Part shown: one piece after another, positions 35,541 to 48,651 of the stretch
Layout of the letters: each line of letters starts with the position of its first letter
Numbering within the stretch: the stretch's first letter is position 1
Assembly (NCBI GenBank): GCA_008692225.1
Contig: VICG01000010.1
Span: 620,001 to 684,000, forward strand
Direction: 5' to 3'
Source: Monilinia fructicola
Lineage: Eukaryota > Ascomycota > Leotiomycetes > Helotiales > Sclerotiniaceae
DNA: 64,000 bases
Notes under the pieces: model-generated
What the model was told of the DNA's origin: nothing
What the model saw: the letters and a program-made list of their open reading frames with translations, nothing else
Databases searched by the model: none
Program-made: the position numbers and the translations under genes

Positions 35541-36585
35541 TCTATCTACCAAAGAATATTTTTGTTGTGTGAGTGCGATGCAACTCTGTTCGTTGATTCT
35601 TATGTTGGCCTAGAATGAGGAGCCAAGACTCGAAGCCGAGGGAATTAACCCCGGGCAGGCTCAAAAGGATGATATTAGGAACCGTATGATGTCTTCCGCT
35701 GGCATAGAATATAGATGATCAATTTGATTTCGATTGTAGTGGGTGTTGAGGTTGAGAGATGGGTAGAATGATGATTAACTTTGTTGTTTCGGGGGGGGGG
35801 GGATGAGTTGAGGTTGTAGTTGTAGTTGATCAGCTCAAGCGAATGAATGATCAACAAGCCTTCCAAAGTCGTATTGCGTGTTAAATTATTATTTATCTGT
35901 CGCAGGAGAACATAATAAATTGTAAAAAGAGCATTGAGGAATGACTCCAAAACTATGGCAACCCTCTTTCTCTCCTTTTGATGCTCAGATATGATCTTAG
36001 TGAAGGGTAACAAGAGGTATAATTCCACTGGTACTAAGTACTCTATTGTATTGAATTGGCTTGTTGAAGTTCTTTTTTTTTTCGCGGCGCGCGCCGGAAT
36101 ACTAGGAATTGAATGGATGGTACCGTATCTTTTTTAGCGTGGCTTTCGGGTGCGGTGGGAATCCTTTTTCTTGCAATTCCAACACTTTGTGAATACCAAG
36201 CAGTATAATAGATAACAGAAGAGACAGAAGAGATAGAAGAGCAGACAACGTTCAACGTAAAACGAAGGTCAACTTGTTTTTTGGCTGAGATTGCCTTTGA
36301 CAGATTGATTTTCCTCTTCGTACAATATCTATCTAGGTCCCTCGTACTAATAAGATGCATCGATATATCGATATCAAATTGTACGCTTTCAGTCGTCGGA
36401 TATAAATCACGTGATCGCAATCTGATAAAGCCGATGTGCATCCGTGCAGGGAGAGGCGTTCTAGCTTTAGCTCAAACAACCCGGATTTGATAGCTTTCAG
36501 TCAACGACACTTATTTCACAACATTTTCAAGCGCCCAATTTCAGTCAACTCCTGCACGCAAATACATGTACGGAGGGATATAATC
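35541..36585. other. Divergent promoter region, Rho GEF / V-ATPase c'
   Basis: Outward transcription from both sides. Holds a poly-G run near 35792-35802, a TTTTTTTTTCGCGGCGCGCGCC junction near 36071-36092 and a TCACGTGA palindrome at 36407-36414. No gene seen. Confidence 0.6.
36407..36414. promoter_or_regulatory. TCACGTGA E-box palindrome upstream of V-ATPase c'
   Basis: Candidate bHLH site 172 bp before the vma-11 start. The core CACGTG is bound by Cbf1-type factors in fungi. The same 8-mer occurs once more, at 44212, inside an intron, so chance cannot be excluded. Confidence 0.35.
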
Positions 36586-37361
36586 ATGGTGGAATCAGAT
36601 CTAGCCCCAAAGTTCGCCCCATTCTTTGGAATGGTATGAGACTCAAACTCCGTGGTCATATCGATGGTGTTATACTAATGGCTTCTGCAGGCTGGCATTG
36701 CCTTTGCGATGACTTTCGGATGTATGCCATCAGTTTTCATGATTCCTTATACTACAGATGACTAACAGCTTCAAGGCATCGGCGCCGCATATGGTACCGC
36801 AAAGTCTGGAATTGGAATTGCGGGTGTTGGTACCTTTAGACCCGACTTGATAATGAAAGTAGGCAACTATTTGGGGATTTGCACCTAGGTTCATCTCGTT
36901 GACTTGATTCTCTATCTAGTCACTCATTCCTGTTGTTATGTCCGGTATCATTGCCGTCTACTCTCTCGTCATCGCCGTTCTGATAGCAGGAGATATGGGA
37001 CCTCCTCCGGGCCAAAGTTACAGCTTGTTCAAGTACGCATGAAATATATAACTATCCCCAGGTCAGCGCTGACACATTTATAGTGGATTCATGCATTTGG
37101 CATGCGGTTTGTCGGTTGGGTTGACGGGCTTGGCTGCGGGTTATGCAATTGGAATAGTTGGTGATATGGGTGTTCGATCATACATGCAACAATCACGAAT
37201 CTTTGTTGGAATGGTCCTGATATTGATTTTCGGCGAGGTCCTGGGACTATACGGGTGAGTTGACTTCAATAATAGCGTTGAACGGTCGCACTTATATCAT
37301 ACTAACTCATCATCGCAGTCTGATTGTTGCTCTTATTCTCAATACTAAGAGTAGAGGTTAA
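36586..37361 (+). CDS. vma-11: V-type ATPase proteolipid subunit c'
   Basis: Membrane-ring subunit of the vacuolar H+-ATPase. Six exons (36586-36633, 36691-36721, 36776-36858, 36920-37032, 37084-37254, 37319-37361) join in exact phase to 162 residues. There are four hydrophobic helices. The proton-carrying Glu is Glu-143 in [11 protein letters not shown]. The N-terminus ([14 protein letters not shown]), [12 protein letters not shown] and the insertion G-D-M-G-P-P-P match c' (Vma11) rather than c (Vma3). c' is a fungus-specific paralogue, present once per ring. Very short early exons are usual for this gene. Confidence 0.95.
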
Positions 37362-40300
37362 GGATTCAATCACTGGACATAAGTTATAACTGACTTCTTT
37401 CCGATCGTACGACGACAATATTTGATTAGATATGGGGTGATGGCATTGCTTGGAGTCCGGATCGTGTATAATTCCAATGGGTTATAGTGTAAAATTCTTT
37501 TGAAACAAGTGCCACCATATCTTTCAACAATTGGGCGACGAAGTCGTTTTATAGATGTCACTTGTCAGATTCGTCTCATTCCTGGCCATTACTAAAAAGC
37601 AGTAGAGAGAGGTCTTGCGCAGCATATTCTGGAGGGAAATTCTTGACTCCTTGTAAGATGAGTTATTTACATCAACGTTGTGTGGTTGTATCACCATCTT
37701 TTTCCACTGCTTTATAATGTTATACCTTATCATCTGCCTTGTTATACTTTTGCTATCGGTGACGTCCGCCGGTGTGCCCATGTGTTCTCGTATATTGCGG
37801 TTTTCTTGACATGAGACATTGACACAATACCTGCTTCCGGGAGTGACTATCTCCTACACTCAGGTAGTACTTCTCTATCTGTATGTCAGTGGTGTGATAG
37901 ATAAACCTTACCTAGAAATATTCATTCTGATTGAGCGCCTAATATCAGCATATGAGAAAGGCTCTAACTCCGACTACGGTCCTTCCATAGAAATCCTTCA
38001 GAGGTGCAGAAAAGCGCATTCTCTTGTCCGCCTCCCATGCCTAGTGTCGTTCATAATGGTGGTAGGATATGTAACTTGTATGACGTATCATCTTTTTATA
38101 CCTTTGAGCAATCCTCCAAAGATGTATGTGAATGGTCGCGATAAATTGGGAATCCATCCACACTTATAACAAGAATGCTATGATTCTTCGATATTTAAAT
38201 TTGAACCCGAGAATATTCCCGATCGAAATGTTTAGGTGGTCCAGCTTGAAGGAAGAATCCAAACTCATTGGATTTTACATGCAATCATAACTTAGCATTG
38301 CAAGGTTCAACTGATATTGAATGTTCAGCTTGATTCGAATATTACATCCAACTGCCTACCTAGGTAGCATATACTATCTGACGATATCTAGATAGATGGA
38401 TGTCGTTCTTCATGGCTCGCTTGGTTTGAATATTCAATCTACATATAAAACAAGCATGGTAACCTGGAATCAACCGAAATACAGTCGAAGGTTCAGTGTA
38501 ATATAAATTTTTCCGATTAGATACCGGTACCTTCCTTCTTTATCTTCGGATTCCGCAATTCCATCGAGTAATGAGTGAATTTTCGAGTTACCTTGTGGTA
38601 TCTCTCATTGGGTGATACCTACGACACATAAACTTTCTCGCTTCTTGTGCCCCTTTACTTTGTCACCGTGATTGGATATTGTCCTACAGCCACACAATCT
38701 ATCATTGCACATAAAAACACTTAAGGAAATGGGCACATTAGATTAGACCCCTGTGATGGGTTCTATATCAGAACCTCTCAGTATCACAGAGATCCTCAAA
38801 ATCTTCAAATTCTATTGGTTGAGTATACTACTAGTATTTTCCAGTACGATTTTAATGTGGGTATCTGTCTGTTAATCCGACTGTCCGAGGTGCCTAGACT
38901 CCATAATCTTTACTGTACGGAGCACAGTACTGGTACCTTGCCGTGCTTACCTAGATACAGTACTGCCGAACGGCACCCGTACGTTATGGATATCTCAGAT
39001 CACTGGGCAGTCGTTATCAGTACTGTAGGGATAATCGTATCTGGAACTTATGACAGCCATCAGCCACATGACGGCCACATAGCAGCCACATTATACGATA
39101 GATCCTACAAATCCTGAACTTCCTTCTGCAAGACAATCCTGTAACAGTATCTAGATGAGCTCATACAGATGTTTTCCAGATTCTTTCGACTAGCCATTCA
39201 TCCATCCATCCATCCATCCATCTACCAATCCATCCATCCATCAATCCGTCAATCCGTCAATCCGATAATCCGAGAGACTAACTTTCGATTTGTATTCAAT
39301 GCCATTCATGAATCACGAACTACCTACCTCCCTACGTAGTGCCGTAGTATTCCTTCCTCGAGACCTTCCTATTGTATACAAACTTCTGCATTTCTTCAAG
39401 TGATCCCCGAGGACCGCCGGAGCTAACATATGTACCGAAGTAATACAGCATTCGCAATTTTGTTACTAACAAATTTTTGAGTATGTATGATGTATCACGA
39501 CATTTGGTATGAGGTTGTGTCAGTAGCCGCACAAGTCTTTCAACTGCCAGATATCGCTAAGTGTCACTGTCGCTCTCCCCGTACTCAACTCCCTTTCTAA
39601 GCTTAGATGAAACTTAAGGTTAATGACCCTTTCCATCATGTAGATTTGAACCAACAGTTGAAGCTGATAGCCATGTCGACGTGGTCATGACAATACAGTC
39701 CCTGGTCACTTGTGCAAATGGTGCATTTGCACAAGTAAGTCAGGTACGGGAAGGTACGGGTTAATGGTTGACCTTCCTAATATCGAATCTTGGCCCGAAT
39801 CCTACAAGGGCTTAAATTGAAGCTTATTTTCATAACTGCATTTTCTGGGTCCCTTTTAACTCATGAGTTGCACAATCCCCGGCATTGGATTATTTGAGTT
39901 TATTGATTTATTTTGTTATGAAATAATGAAGAAATAATACTCCGTAGAGAAAATCAATAGTATGTATCCTGACTCTTGACTTTTGACTTGCTAGTTTAGT
40001 CTAGATGTCTAGATTTCTATCACAGTAACAGTAACAGTCTACAGATGATTTGTATTAAAAACAATTAGTAAATCGAAGAAGTATATGATTAGGGTTTCTG
40101 TCCCTTTATCCCGTACCGTAACCTTACAGCTCTGTATATGTAATCAATACAAGCTAAGCGGGAGCTAGATCTATCTAGGTAGTCCTAGCTTACAATTAGT
40201 CGATTCTTGTGATTTCTTAACTCTGCGTTCAATGTTCACTCTTCAATAGACCTATAATCATATAACCTCGTACGCATCATACGAGGACAAGATGTAGATC

Positions 40301-40876
40301 CTTTTGCGGCATGAATGACTCCCCGCAATAAACATCCTCTACCGGTATTTACAAGGGCTGCCACCTTCCTCCTGTGCTTTAGATCCTGCAATACTGTATA
40401 AATCCGTTGCATCGGCAAGGTTTACCTATCAGAAGAAGTTCCCCTGTCCCTCGGAGAGATTTGGACTTTAACCTTGAACGGTCGAACTACCCACTATGGG
40501 TCGGCAGGTGTGCCCCACGAATCCACGATTAAGCCATAAAAAATATCAACCTGCCATATCTGGAGCCGTCCAAACGTCTACTGTGATCCACAACACATGA
40601 AATTATCAGTCTTGCACAGTCCTTTGTTTATGTTTAGTTGACATGATTGAGTACCCGTTGTGTTATCCTTGTAGTAGTGGGGGAGATAGGCAAGATGAGG
40701 TGAATCCAGAGGGACCTCGGCCAATTTCCTCATGTGGTGAATCATATGGCGGAGCATCCATTCTTTCATGTGTATAAGTAGGTAGCGAATCCTCTTGTTT
40801 CGAGATCTCCATCCCTTTCTCAATTACCCAAGTCTACAGTCCTCAGTTTGCAAATCGACTCTCCAACTTGTCAAAG
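37362..40876. other. Gene-poor tract of 3.5 kb
   Basis: Between V-ATPase c' and the aspartic protease. It holds a (CATC)n array, an ACCTAGGT palindrome (38358), a TACTCCGTA word (39938) and repeated CAGTAACAG-like stretches. A 116-codon frame at 37819-38169 is hydrophobic in places but has no family signal and no spliced neighbours. I call no gene. Confidence 0.5.
39197..39264. repeat. (CATC)n / (CAATCCGT)n microsatellite
   Basis: ATCC tetramers for about 45 bp, then AATCCGTC octamers. Confidence 0.85.
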
Positions 40877-42331
40877 ATGCTTTCCCAAATCACTGCCATC
40901 CTCGCTCTTGGAGCAACCATTGCTCAAGCAGCTCCAGCTCCAGCAGTTGCTGCCCAAGGAGCTGCTTCCCACAGTGTACAAGCTATTCACAACCCAAACT
41001 TTGTTCGCAACGGTACCGCAGCTTTGCTTAAGGCATACGCCAAGTACCACATCACCCCTACCAAGCCAGTTTCTGAGGCTTTCACTTCAGCACTCCAAAA
41101 GCGACAAGACTCTTCTGTCACAGCTACTTCAGCCGGTGGTGTCGAGTATCTTATCCCTGTCACCGTTGGAGGTCAAACTCTTAACCTCGATTTGGACACT
41201 GGTTCATCTGACTTGTAAGTACAACATTGACTATTTACCCTGTAATGCTTGTGTTTGTTGGGGGAGTAGTCCGAGCTTTTCCTTCATCGGCATATCTAAT
41301 CACAGCTTCTATTCATCATGCTAACTTTCTACCAGATGGGTTTTCTCCTCTCTCCTTCCTGCCTCATCTCGCTCGGGTCATGACTAGTAAGTAGATATCT
41401 TGCCAGTTAGATACAATGCCATATTTCGGGAACTAACAGAACGCTTAGCTTCACCTCGAGCAAGAGTTCCACATACAAGGCTCTCTCCGGTTACACCTGG
41501 AACATTGGGTATGCCGATGGCTCAGGAGCAAGTGGTGTTGTAGGTACCGATACCGTCAAGGTTGGTGGTACTACCGTCACTGGCCAAGCAGTCGAGCTTG
41601 CCAACAAGGTTTCCTCTACTTTCATCTCTGATGAATCTGATGGACTCATCGGTTTGGCTTTCAGCAACATCAACACTGGTAAGTATTTGCCTCGATATTA
41701 ATCCTAGTAATGAAAGCTTGTGATCTGACTCCTTCAACTAGTTTCTCCAAGATCCCAAAAGACCTTCATTGACAACGCTAAGAGCTCCCTTAACGCCCCA
41801 ATCTTTGCTGCCTACCTTCCAGCCAACGCCAATGGAGCATACGATTTCGGATACACTGACTCCAGCAAATACACTGGAAGCATCACCTACGCCAGCGTTG
41901 ACTCTGGAAACGGTTTCTGGGAATTCCCATCTACCTCATACAAGGTCGGCTCCACCGTCCATTCCTCATCTGGATACACCGGTATTGCCGATACCGGAAC
42001 CACCCTCATCCTCATGAGCGACGCTGCCAACGAGGCTTACTACAACCAAGTTTCCGGTGCTTCTTACTCTAACGAATATGGAGGATATGTCTTCCCATGT
42101 TCCGCTACCCTCCCAAGCTTGTCCTTCAAGATCGGACCCACCGCGTATGCCACTATCCCAGGTAGCTTGTTGAACTACGCAACTGCAAGCGGAAGCACCT
42201 GTTATGGAGGTCTCCAAAGTGCCGGTGGTGGATCTCAAAACATCTACGGTGATGTCTTCTTCAATGCTTACTATGGTGTCTTCGACACCAGCGGACCTTC
42301 TTTCGGTTTCGCCCCTAGCACTGCTGCATAA
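40877..42331 (+). CDS. Secreted pepsin-like aspartic protease (family A1)
   Basis: Four exons (40877-41214, 41336-41386, 41449-41678, 41742-42331) join in phase to 402 residues. Signal peptide about 1-18, then a propeptide ending at the Kex2-type site Lys-Arg at 75-76. The two catalytic motifs are D-T-G-S (Asp-107) and D-T-G-T (about Asp-290). One Cys pair (F-P-C-S and S-T-C-Y) fits the conserved C-lobe disulfide. The flap region has Y-A-D-G-S-G-A-S-G. It resembles penicillopepsin/aspergillopepsin I: an acid endopeptidase for extracellular protein, in plant-associated fungi also a possible host-interaction enzyme. The first intron (120 bp) is longer than the others. Codon use is strongly biased to C-ending codons, as expected of a highly expressed secreted protein. 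Confidence 0.95.
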
Positions 42332-44087
42332 GCGGTGATTGAGTGATCATGACTTGGGAGTATGAAAATGATGGGAATTTGGACTTGGGTATGCAAACTT
42401 GGGAATGAATGAATGAATCTGATGAAGCGTAGCTGGTGTTCTGCGTGCGGGAGTTTTGCCAGACATGCTTTTGATATTGAATGTCATCTAGTTGCCGCCT
42501 ATCTTAATCTAAGAACTTTACCACATCTGTACTCTGCTACCAGTCTTGTTGAAGCTTCCCCCGTGTGATTGAGATATGCATATCTTCGTGATGCCAGACT
42601 TATGCCATTCCCTGTGTCTTGATTCTATATCATATTGATTGAAGAGATGGGGGTTGGATGCGCGAAGCTGGTTCGCCTCAGCAACGCCAAGCTCTGTACC
42701 CCGTCTTGGGTGTCAGCGCGTCGGCCCTATCGTTATTAGCATCCAGTTTCTTGGGATACCGCCAAGTTTTGGCTGCAGGTGCGAGATTGCGTGCATGCAA
42801 TTGGAGTTTGGATCAACGTCTCAGGCTTATATATTGGGTGGAGAGTGGGGAGTGATTGGTGGTTGGTGGTTGGTATTGCTGACAATTCTGATTGGAGGAT
42901 TGATGGATTGGGGTGTTGTCTGGTGGGTTGGAGGTGGTTTTTGTGCTAGGTTAGGTTTTGGTATATGTTGTGTTGTGAATGGGATGGTGAGATGGTGAGG
43001 GTTTGGAGTGGCTTTTATGTTTTTTTGAAATTTTGGATTCTGGATGCTGGATGCTGGATGTATAGGTTTGTCTCTCTTCCTCCTGAAGGATCCATGAATT
43101 CGCCATGTCTTGTGGCATCGATCCAATATATTCTCAATATTCTGGAACAGTCCTTGATAGACTTCCCTTCTTTGGTGTCGGACTGCTTAGTGTCTTTGCG
43201 TTTGCGGTCTCTGTTTTACTGCCCGTATGATTTCTATCACTTGCGTTTGGTGCAACTGGTATGTTGGCCTATTATTTGTTCAGCTTTATTCTGTTTGATA
43301 TCCTCGAGATAATGCCGTTATCTTTCTTATATACATCTCTCCCTTGCTGTTGTTCTCGCTGAAGGTTGGTGGCCAGACTCATCGTAGATTTGCAAGTCCA
43401 GTCCTATAGAGCGATATTCTCCCGGTTTGAATGTTCCTCTATTCTTTGGCTAACTCTACCTCCCGAAGTCCTTCGGTTGTATGCGACTGATGCCGTGTTG
43501 AAATCGGATACTTTTGTGACGATATTTCCTGCCAATCCTACTTCACTTTGTTTGGTGTCGGGAGATTCAAGTCCCATGATATAATTATATCTACGATCCT
43601 TGAAAGTTCAGGATCTCATCTCGCAACTAGAGACTCATGTTCAAAACATATGGACGATAGTGCTCATGAAGCCAAAGCGCATTGATTAACACGAAGTTCA
43701 GCGCGTATTGTCCGGATCTGGTGTGCTTCGATATTCTAGCACAATTGCTGAATTTTGTTCTCAGGAACACTACTGAGCCAAACAAAAACAAGTTCGCATT
43801 CACTCTTCTCGCTCGATTCAACAGAAAAAATGTGACACTGCGGCTGCCAGGCAAAAGTGAATCTGATGACAATAGGAACACTACCGCCAATCAACAGTCA
43901 GAGATCCACCGCACAATAGTCAATTGCAATAGCTCAATAGAATACCTGGATAATAGATACGGCTCGCTACGACAGTTGGATAGGATTAAATTATACTTGA
44001 CTTCTTGTAGACTACTCCCCCCTTCTTCATCCAGGTTCATACCATCGTACAGCTGTAGTTGACTGGACGATAATAACAAACACAACA
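42332..44087. other. Intergenic
   Basis: Protease 3' flank and spacer. It includes a GGTTGGTGG-rich G/T tract around 42836-43060. Frames at 43366-44062 have no motifs. No gene called. Confidence 0.5.
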
Positions 44088-46164
44088 ATGTCGATGCAGT
44101 TTGGAAAGACGGCGGCGTCTCAGGTGCTTCCTGATTTTACATTCAATCTCAACCCGAACCCATCACAGAAGAAAAAGGATGGAAAGTAAGTCACCATTCT
44201 TTGTTTGAAATTCACGTGATGAGTGTAACAATGCTAACCTCGGAATGTACAGACCTTTCAAACCTTGCCCAAGGACCGATTGCGTCGAGAATCAAACAAA
44301 GCATGCCCAGATTACTTTGCTTCTCAAAGAAGCCAAAGAAAAGCTTGCGCAAAAAGAGGGGCTCTTGCAAGCGAGCGTCGCGCAAACCGAATCCTACGAC
44401 CAACGACTTCAAGCAGCACACACCGATCTTGAAGCTTACGACAAAATTGTTCCGCAGTTAGAAGCGAAATACATCGAAGAGAAGAAGAAAAACGACCATT
44501 ACGCGGAATTGAAAACAGAAAATCTTGAGTTGAAGCAGACCATGGCTGATAAAGCGCAGGGTTTGACGCGAGAAGAAAGAAGGGCATATAATGCCATTAT
44601 AGATGAGCTGAAACAACGGGTTCTCAGGTTAGAGCAACTTAACTCTACTGCAGAAGAGTACATCGAAAAGACTGAAGCCAATCGCCAACTTGACCAAAAA
44701 GCTATAATTTCCCTCGAAGATAAGATCAGGGAACTACAGAATGAAAACGGGAACCTGGCGACGAAGAATAGACAAATTGTACGTGATGTTGATGAACTCC
44801 TCCGTGAACGCAGCAGACTTCAGTCGGAAGTTGGCGGGCTCAAGCGGGAGCTTGTTGTTGGTGAACTGGATACCGAAAGATTAAAACAATTTCACGAGGA
44901 CGAAAAGCAAAAACTCCGAGACAAAATCGGTTTTGAACAAAAACGACTGGAAGACTTCCAAAGTGATACGGAGGCTATTCGGGAACAATTCAAGGAAGAC
45001 CAAGGGAAGTTGGCCGAAAAGGAAGCGGAAACGTTGGATCTTACCAATCAGCTCAAGAAGATCACTGATAGGATCGGAACTGAGGGTGGTGCACGAACCG
45101 AAGAGGAGGAAGAGGCATTGGAGAAATATACCAAGCTGGCACGAGACCTCATCGAACAGATGCAAAATCTTCATGAGTGTCGAGAACCACAGTTCCGTCG
45201 CAAACCAGGTGCTTATAGGAGTAAGATAGAAAAGCAAGAGTTACCTGGTAGCAGCAGCAGCAGCAGCACCACCTGGAGTTCTTCTTCCGAAGCCGAAAGC
45301 ACTCATGATGAACAAGGAGAAACAGAAGAGGATCTTTCTCCAGATCTACAACTCATCAGCAGAGCAAGAAGAGGTCGCGGCGGTCATGGCGCTGGCCCTG
45401 CTGGTGAGCCAATCGTTAAGATTAAAGAAGTTGAAGTCATCAGAGAAGTTCAAGTTCCTGGTCCTATCGAATATGTCGATCACGAAGTACTTGTACCAGG
45501 TCCTATTCAATACGTCGATCGCGAAGTACCTGTACCAGGCCCTACTGTATACGTTAATGCAGAAGGAGACGATATACCAGCTAAAGTTCGTTATACGCCC
45601 TTCCGAGTATTCGCTCATAATCCCATCATCTGCTGGCTCTTGGTCGAATTTAATTTTCTCGTTCTTTTCATCCACTGGGCTCAACGTCTTTTTGTCTTGG
45701 GGAGTTGGGCCTATGCGCAGGTCTCTGGTGGCGAGGCCTGGACTCGACTAGTCCCTGATTATGCATCATCTTCTTCCGAGACCGATTCTAATGTTGCTGG
45801 AGCTCCTCCCCAGGATGCTCCTAGACCACGACGACCTAGACCTGGAGTCTTCACGGTATTGTTTAACCCACAGCCGGGAAGAATTCCATCTGCTTGGGAT
45901 ACTCTTTGGGGCTTGGCATTCCATTTTCTTGTCTACGGTACACTTTGGCTGTTCTTTTCTGTTTGGCACGAACGCGGGCTTTGGCTTGCCGAAAATGAAG
46001 GCGCTCGCAGATGGCTTCATTTACTTATTGCGCAGCGCGGCTCCGATGGCTCCCTTGGCATAAACCAAATATTACCTCAAACTATCAATCGTCAATTAGA
46101 TATATTGAGATTTGATTTCTTGGAACTTGTCGGAATTCCCGTTACTTACCAGTCCCCTGGCTGA
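44088..46164 (+). CDS. Coiled-coil protein with VPGP repeats and C-terminal membrane segments
   Basis: Exon 1 (44088-44185) splices through intron 44186-44252 to exon 2 (44253-46164), in phase, for 669 residues. After a short N-terminus with F-K-P-C-P-R-T-D-C, about 300 residues are predicted coiled coil (dense E/K/Q/L heptads). A Ser-rich acidic linker follows. Then comes a three-fold repeat built on V-P-G-P-I-x-Y-V-D-x-E-V (about residues 455-500). The C-terminus has two hydrophobic stretches, N-P-I-I-C-W-L-L-V-E-F-N-F-L-V-L-F-I and L-A-F-H-F-L-V-Y-G-T-L-W-L-F-F, separated by about 90 residues, and ends V-T-Y-Q-S-P-G. I do not recognise a named family. The plan (long cytosolic coiled coil, membrane tail, short end) is that of an organelle-anchored tether. 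A nuclear-envelope KASH-type role is a guess. Confidence 0.85.
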
Positions 46165-47444
46165 TATATCGACATAAGTTCTTTTGAATTCTCCATGAGT
46201 TCAACATGATGCACATGTCGTTAGTATCTAAACTGGTGCTACATGCTGGCGCCATTTCTCTTGTAAGACGATTCGGATGGGTGGATGGAACACCCTGGTC
46301 TTTGTCCTTTGTGGAAAAGATAACAATCTCATGATTTCCTTTATGCTTCGGGTTCGTTCCTATGTACTGCTGTTTCCTATTGTGCTTTGTCTTTCGAGGA
46401 GCAAAATAGGGATTAATTACACGAGAGGTATAAAACTAGTCTGGAGATATTACAAAAAGGCATCTGTATTTTAGATACTGCATAGTTTTCTTTTTGCTGG
46501 CCAGTCTATTAAGTATCGATATAGCTGTACCAAATCAGCAAGACATTGATTTTAAAGATGCTATTCATACTTACAGTATTGTGATTTGTGAAATTGTGAA
46601 ATGCCGACTGAAGATTACACCTTTCGGAATATCCGGACATGAGATATTCATACAGTGTATTTTTGTTGACGTTTCGATGATCTACCTACGATCTACGGTC
46701 GAATAGTTATCATAAGAGCAAGGGAGTATTTGATGTCCTCTACCTACATAATTATACCTAGTCAGGCAATTGAAGGTAAGACTTACTTATTTTTGACTTG
46801 TTTCATTCTCTACTCGTTGTACTTGTCATCCTGTCTGTAATCTATCATCCTTGAGATAAGTAGTCGGTTCTACTCCGTATGTAACCTCACGATATCTATA
46901 AGAATGGATATAAGAACATAATGACAGAGGCCGGATTCATCCTCAAATTAACCGAACACTTATAATTTCATATGAACGAACGCATAGATGGAAGTAGTTC
47001 TAAATCTATATATGTATGCAGATGTAGATACAAACACAATAGATAAAGATCTATAATTACTCTGTAGTACTTTTCTTCCTCAAATACTTGAGTAGAATCA
47101 GTAATTGGATATTCGAATAGACACAAGCAGAGTAGAAGTTCATTAATTAGCACTCTGTACGTACTTTAGTCATCGGGAAGTCTAAATCCTTCAAACTTTT
47201 GCATCCCCAGTTAATTTGATCCACATTGGCATGTTCTCTGCTTATTAAACATATTCCGCTTTCTCACGGTCGAGACTCTTGATTCGAGTAATAAACCTCC
47301 TACCTTACTCCAGTCTCCTGGAGATAATTACTTCGTACCAGAATATCCATTGAAAATGATGACGAAAAGAGAAATATACTTTCTCTTCTATTCTTTCGTA
47401 GGTTTATAAAGGGTAAAGAGTTTCTCGTTCTGACTTCTTCTTGT

Positions 47445-47478
<34 letters not shown>

Positions 47479-47766
47479 CGTACTTTACCATTTCCCCTTC
47501 CAAAAATCAAACTTGTTCTATTTTCGTCTTTATGTTAGTTCGATATTGAAAACGTCAACAGACAACCTTGACTTTTATATTTAACCTTCCAGTTCCAAGG
47601 TTAGCGTTGATCGATCACAAGAGTCCCGCATGTGGTGATAACGTCATAGGTAGTTTGAACATTCCTCAAAGTATCACACCATATCAACCGACAGGAAAGA
47701 GAGAGTACAACTTCAAATCTTGCACTACCTTTTAATATCACAGATATCACAAACATACAATTCAAA
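46165..47766. other. Intergenic
   Basis: AT-rich spacer with a TACTCCGTA word (46871) and a TCTG/TC microsatellite at about 47444-47479. No gene seen. Confidence 0.55.
47444..47479. repeat. (CTCTGT)n microsatellite
   Basis: CTCTGT units within a pure pyrimidine/GT tract. Confidence 0.8.
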
Positions 47767-48651
47767 ATGTCCGACAAATTAGTTCCTTCGGATCCAGAGA
47801 AAGTCATGGTTTTCCGTGACTTGACACCTAATATCACGACCCTTTCTGTACCTTTCTTGCGACTTGGTTTGATCAAATTCGGTGGTAGAGCTACAATTGG
47901 TATTGCCTCTCTTCTTTACATGTTCCCAACATATGAATACTAACCCCTCACCCAAACAGTCCGTCTCACATCCGGTCAACTCGCCGTCTTCTCCCCAGTC
48001 GCCCTCACCCCCTCCGTCTCGAGCAAACTCCAAGCTCTCGGAAACCGCGTCGCGTACGTGGCCGCCCCCGATCTCGAGCACCACATCTTCCTCTCCGAAT
48101 GGCACAAGGCCTATCCCAACGCGCATTTCATCGCTCCGGAAGGCCTCGCGGAGAAGCGCGCCGAGCAATCGAAAGATGACAAGAACGTCACCAACATACA
48201 CTTCCAAACGATCTTCACCAAGAAGAACAAGGCCGAGCTCAAGGTGTCGGAGGAGTTCGACCGCGATTTCGAATACGAATTCGTCGACGCGCACCCCAAC
48301 AAGGAGATTGTGTTTTATTACAAGCCAGATCGGACCTTGATCCAGGCCGATTTGTTGTTCAACATGCCGGCCACGGAACAATACTCCAAGACGGGGGAGG
48401 ACGCCACTTCGGGCTGGGCTTCAAAGTTGTTTGTGGGGATTCAAAATACGCGCGGTGCGGCAACGTGGCAGAAGAGAATGCTGTGGTACGTCTTTAGCAA
48501 AGGGGACAGGGCGGGATTCAACCAGAGCATGAAGAAGATCAATACGTGGGGATTCGAGAACATTGTGCCTTGTCACGGGGATACTATTGTTGGGAATGGC
48601 AAAGGGATCTTTGAGAAGGTCATGGAATGGCATCTGCAGGGGAAGAAGTAA
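47767..48651 (+). CDS. DUF4336-type protein (metallo-beta-lactamase-like)
   Basis: Exon 1 (47767-47899) and exon 2 (47960-48651) join in phase (intron 47900-47959) to 274 residues. The pattern V-A-A-P-D-L-E-H-H-I-F-L-S-E-W-H-K-A-Y-P-N-A-H-F-I-A-P is the recognisable core of DUF4336, a family related to metallo-beta-lactamase folds. A late P-C-H-G-D could supply metal ligands. The biochemical role is not established; it is probably a soluble hydrolase-like protein. Exon 2 is markedly GC-rich with C-ending codons between 47960 and 48320, unlike exon 1 and the flanks. Confidence 0.82.

Noticed and set aside
37819..38169. 116-codon ORF after vma-11
   Set aside because: No family signal and no promoter or splice context.
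40848..41324. 158-codon ORF overlapping the protease start
   Set aside because: A shadow frame that runs through the protease first exon and intron.
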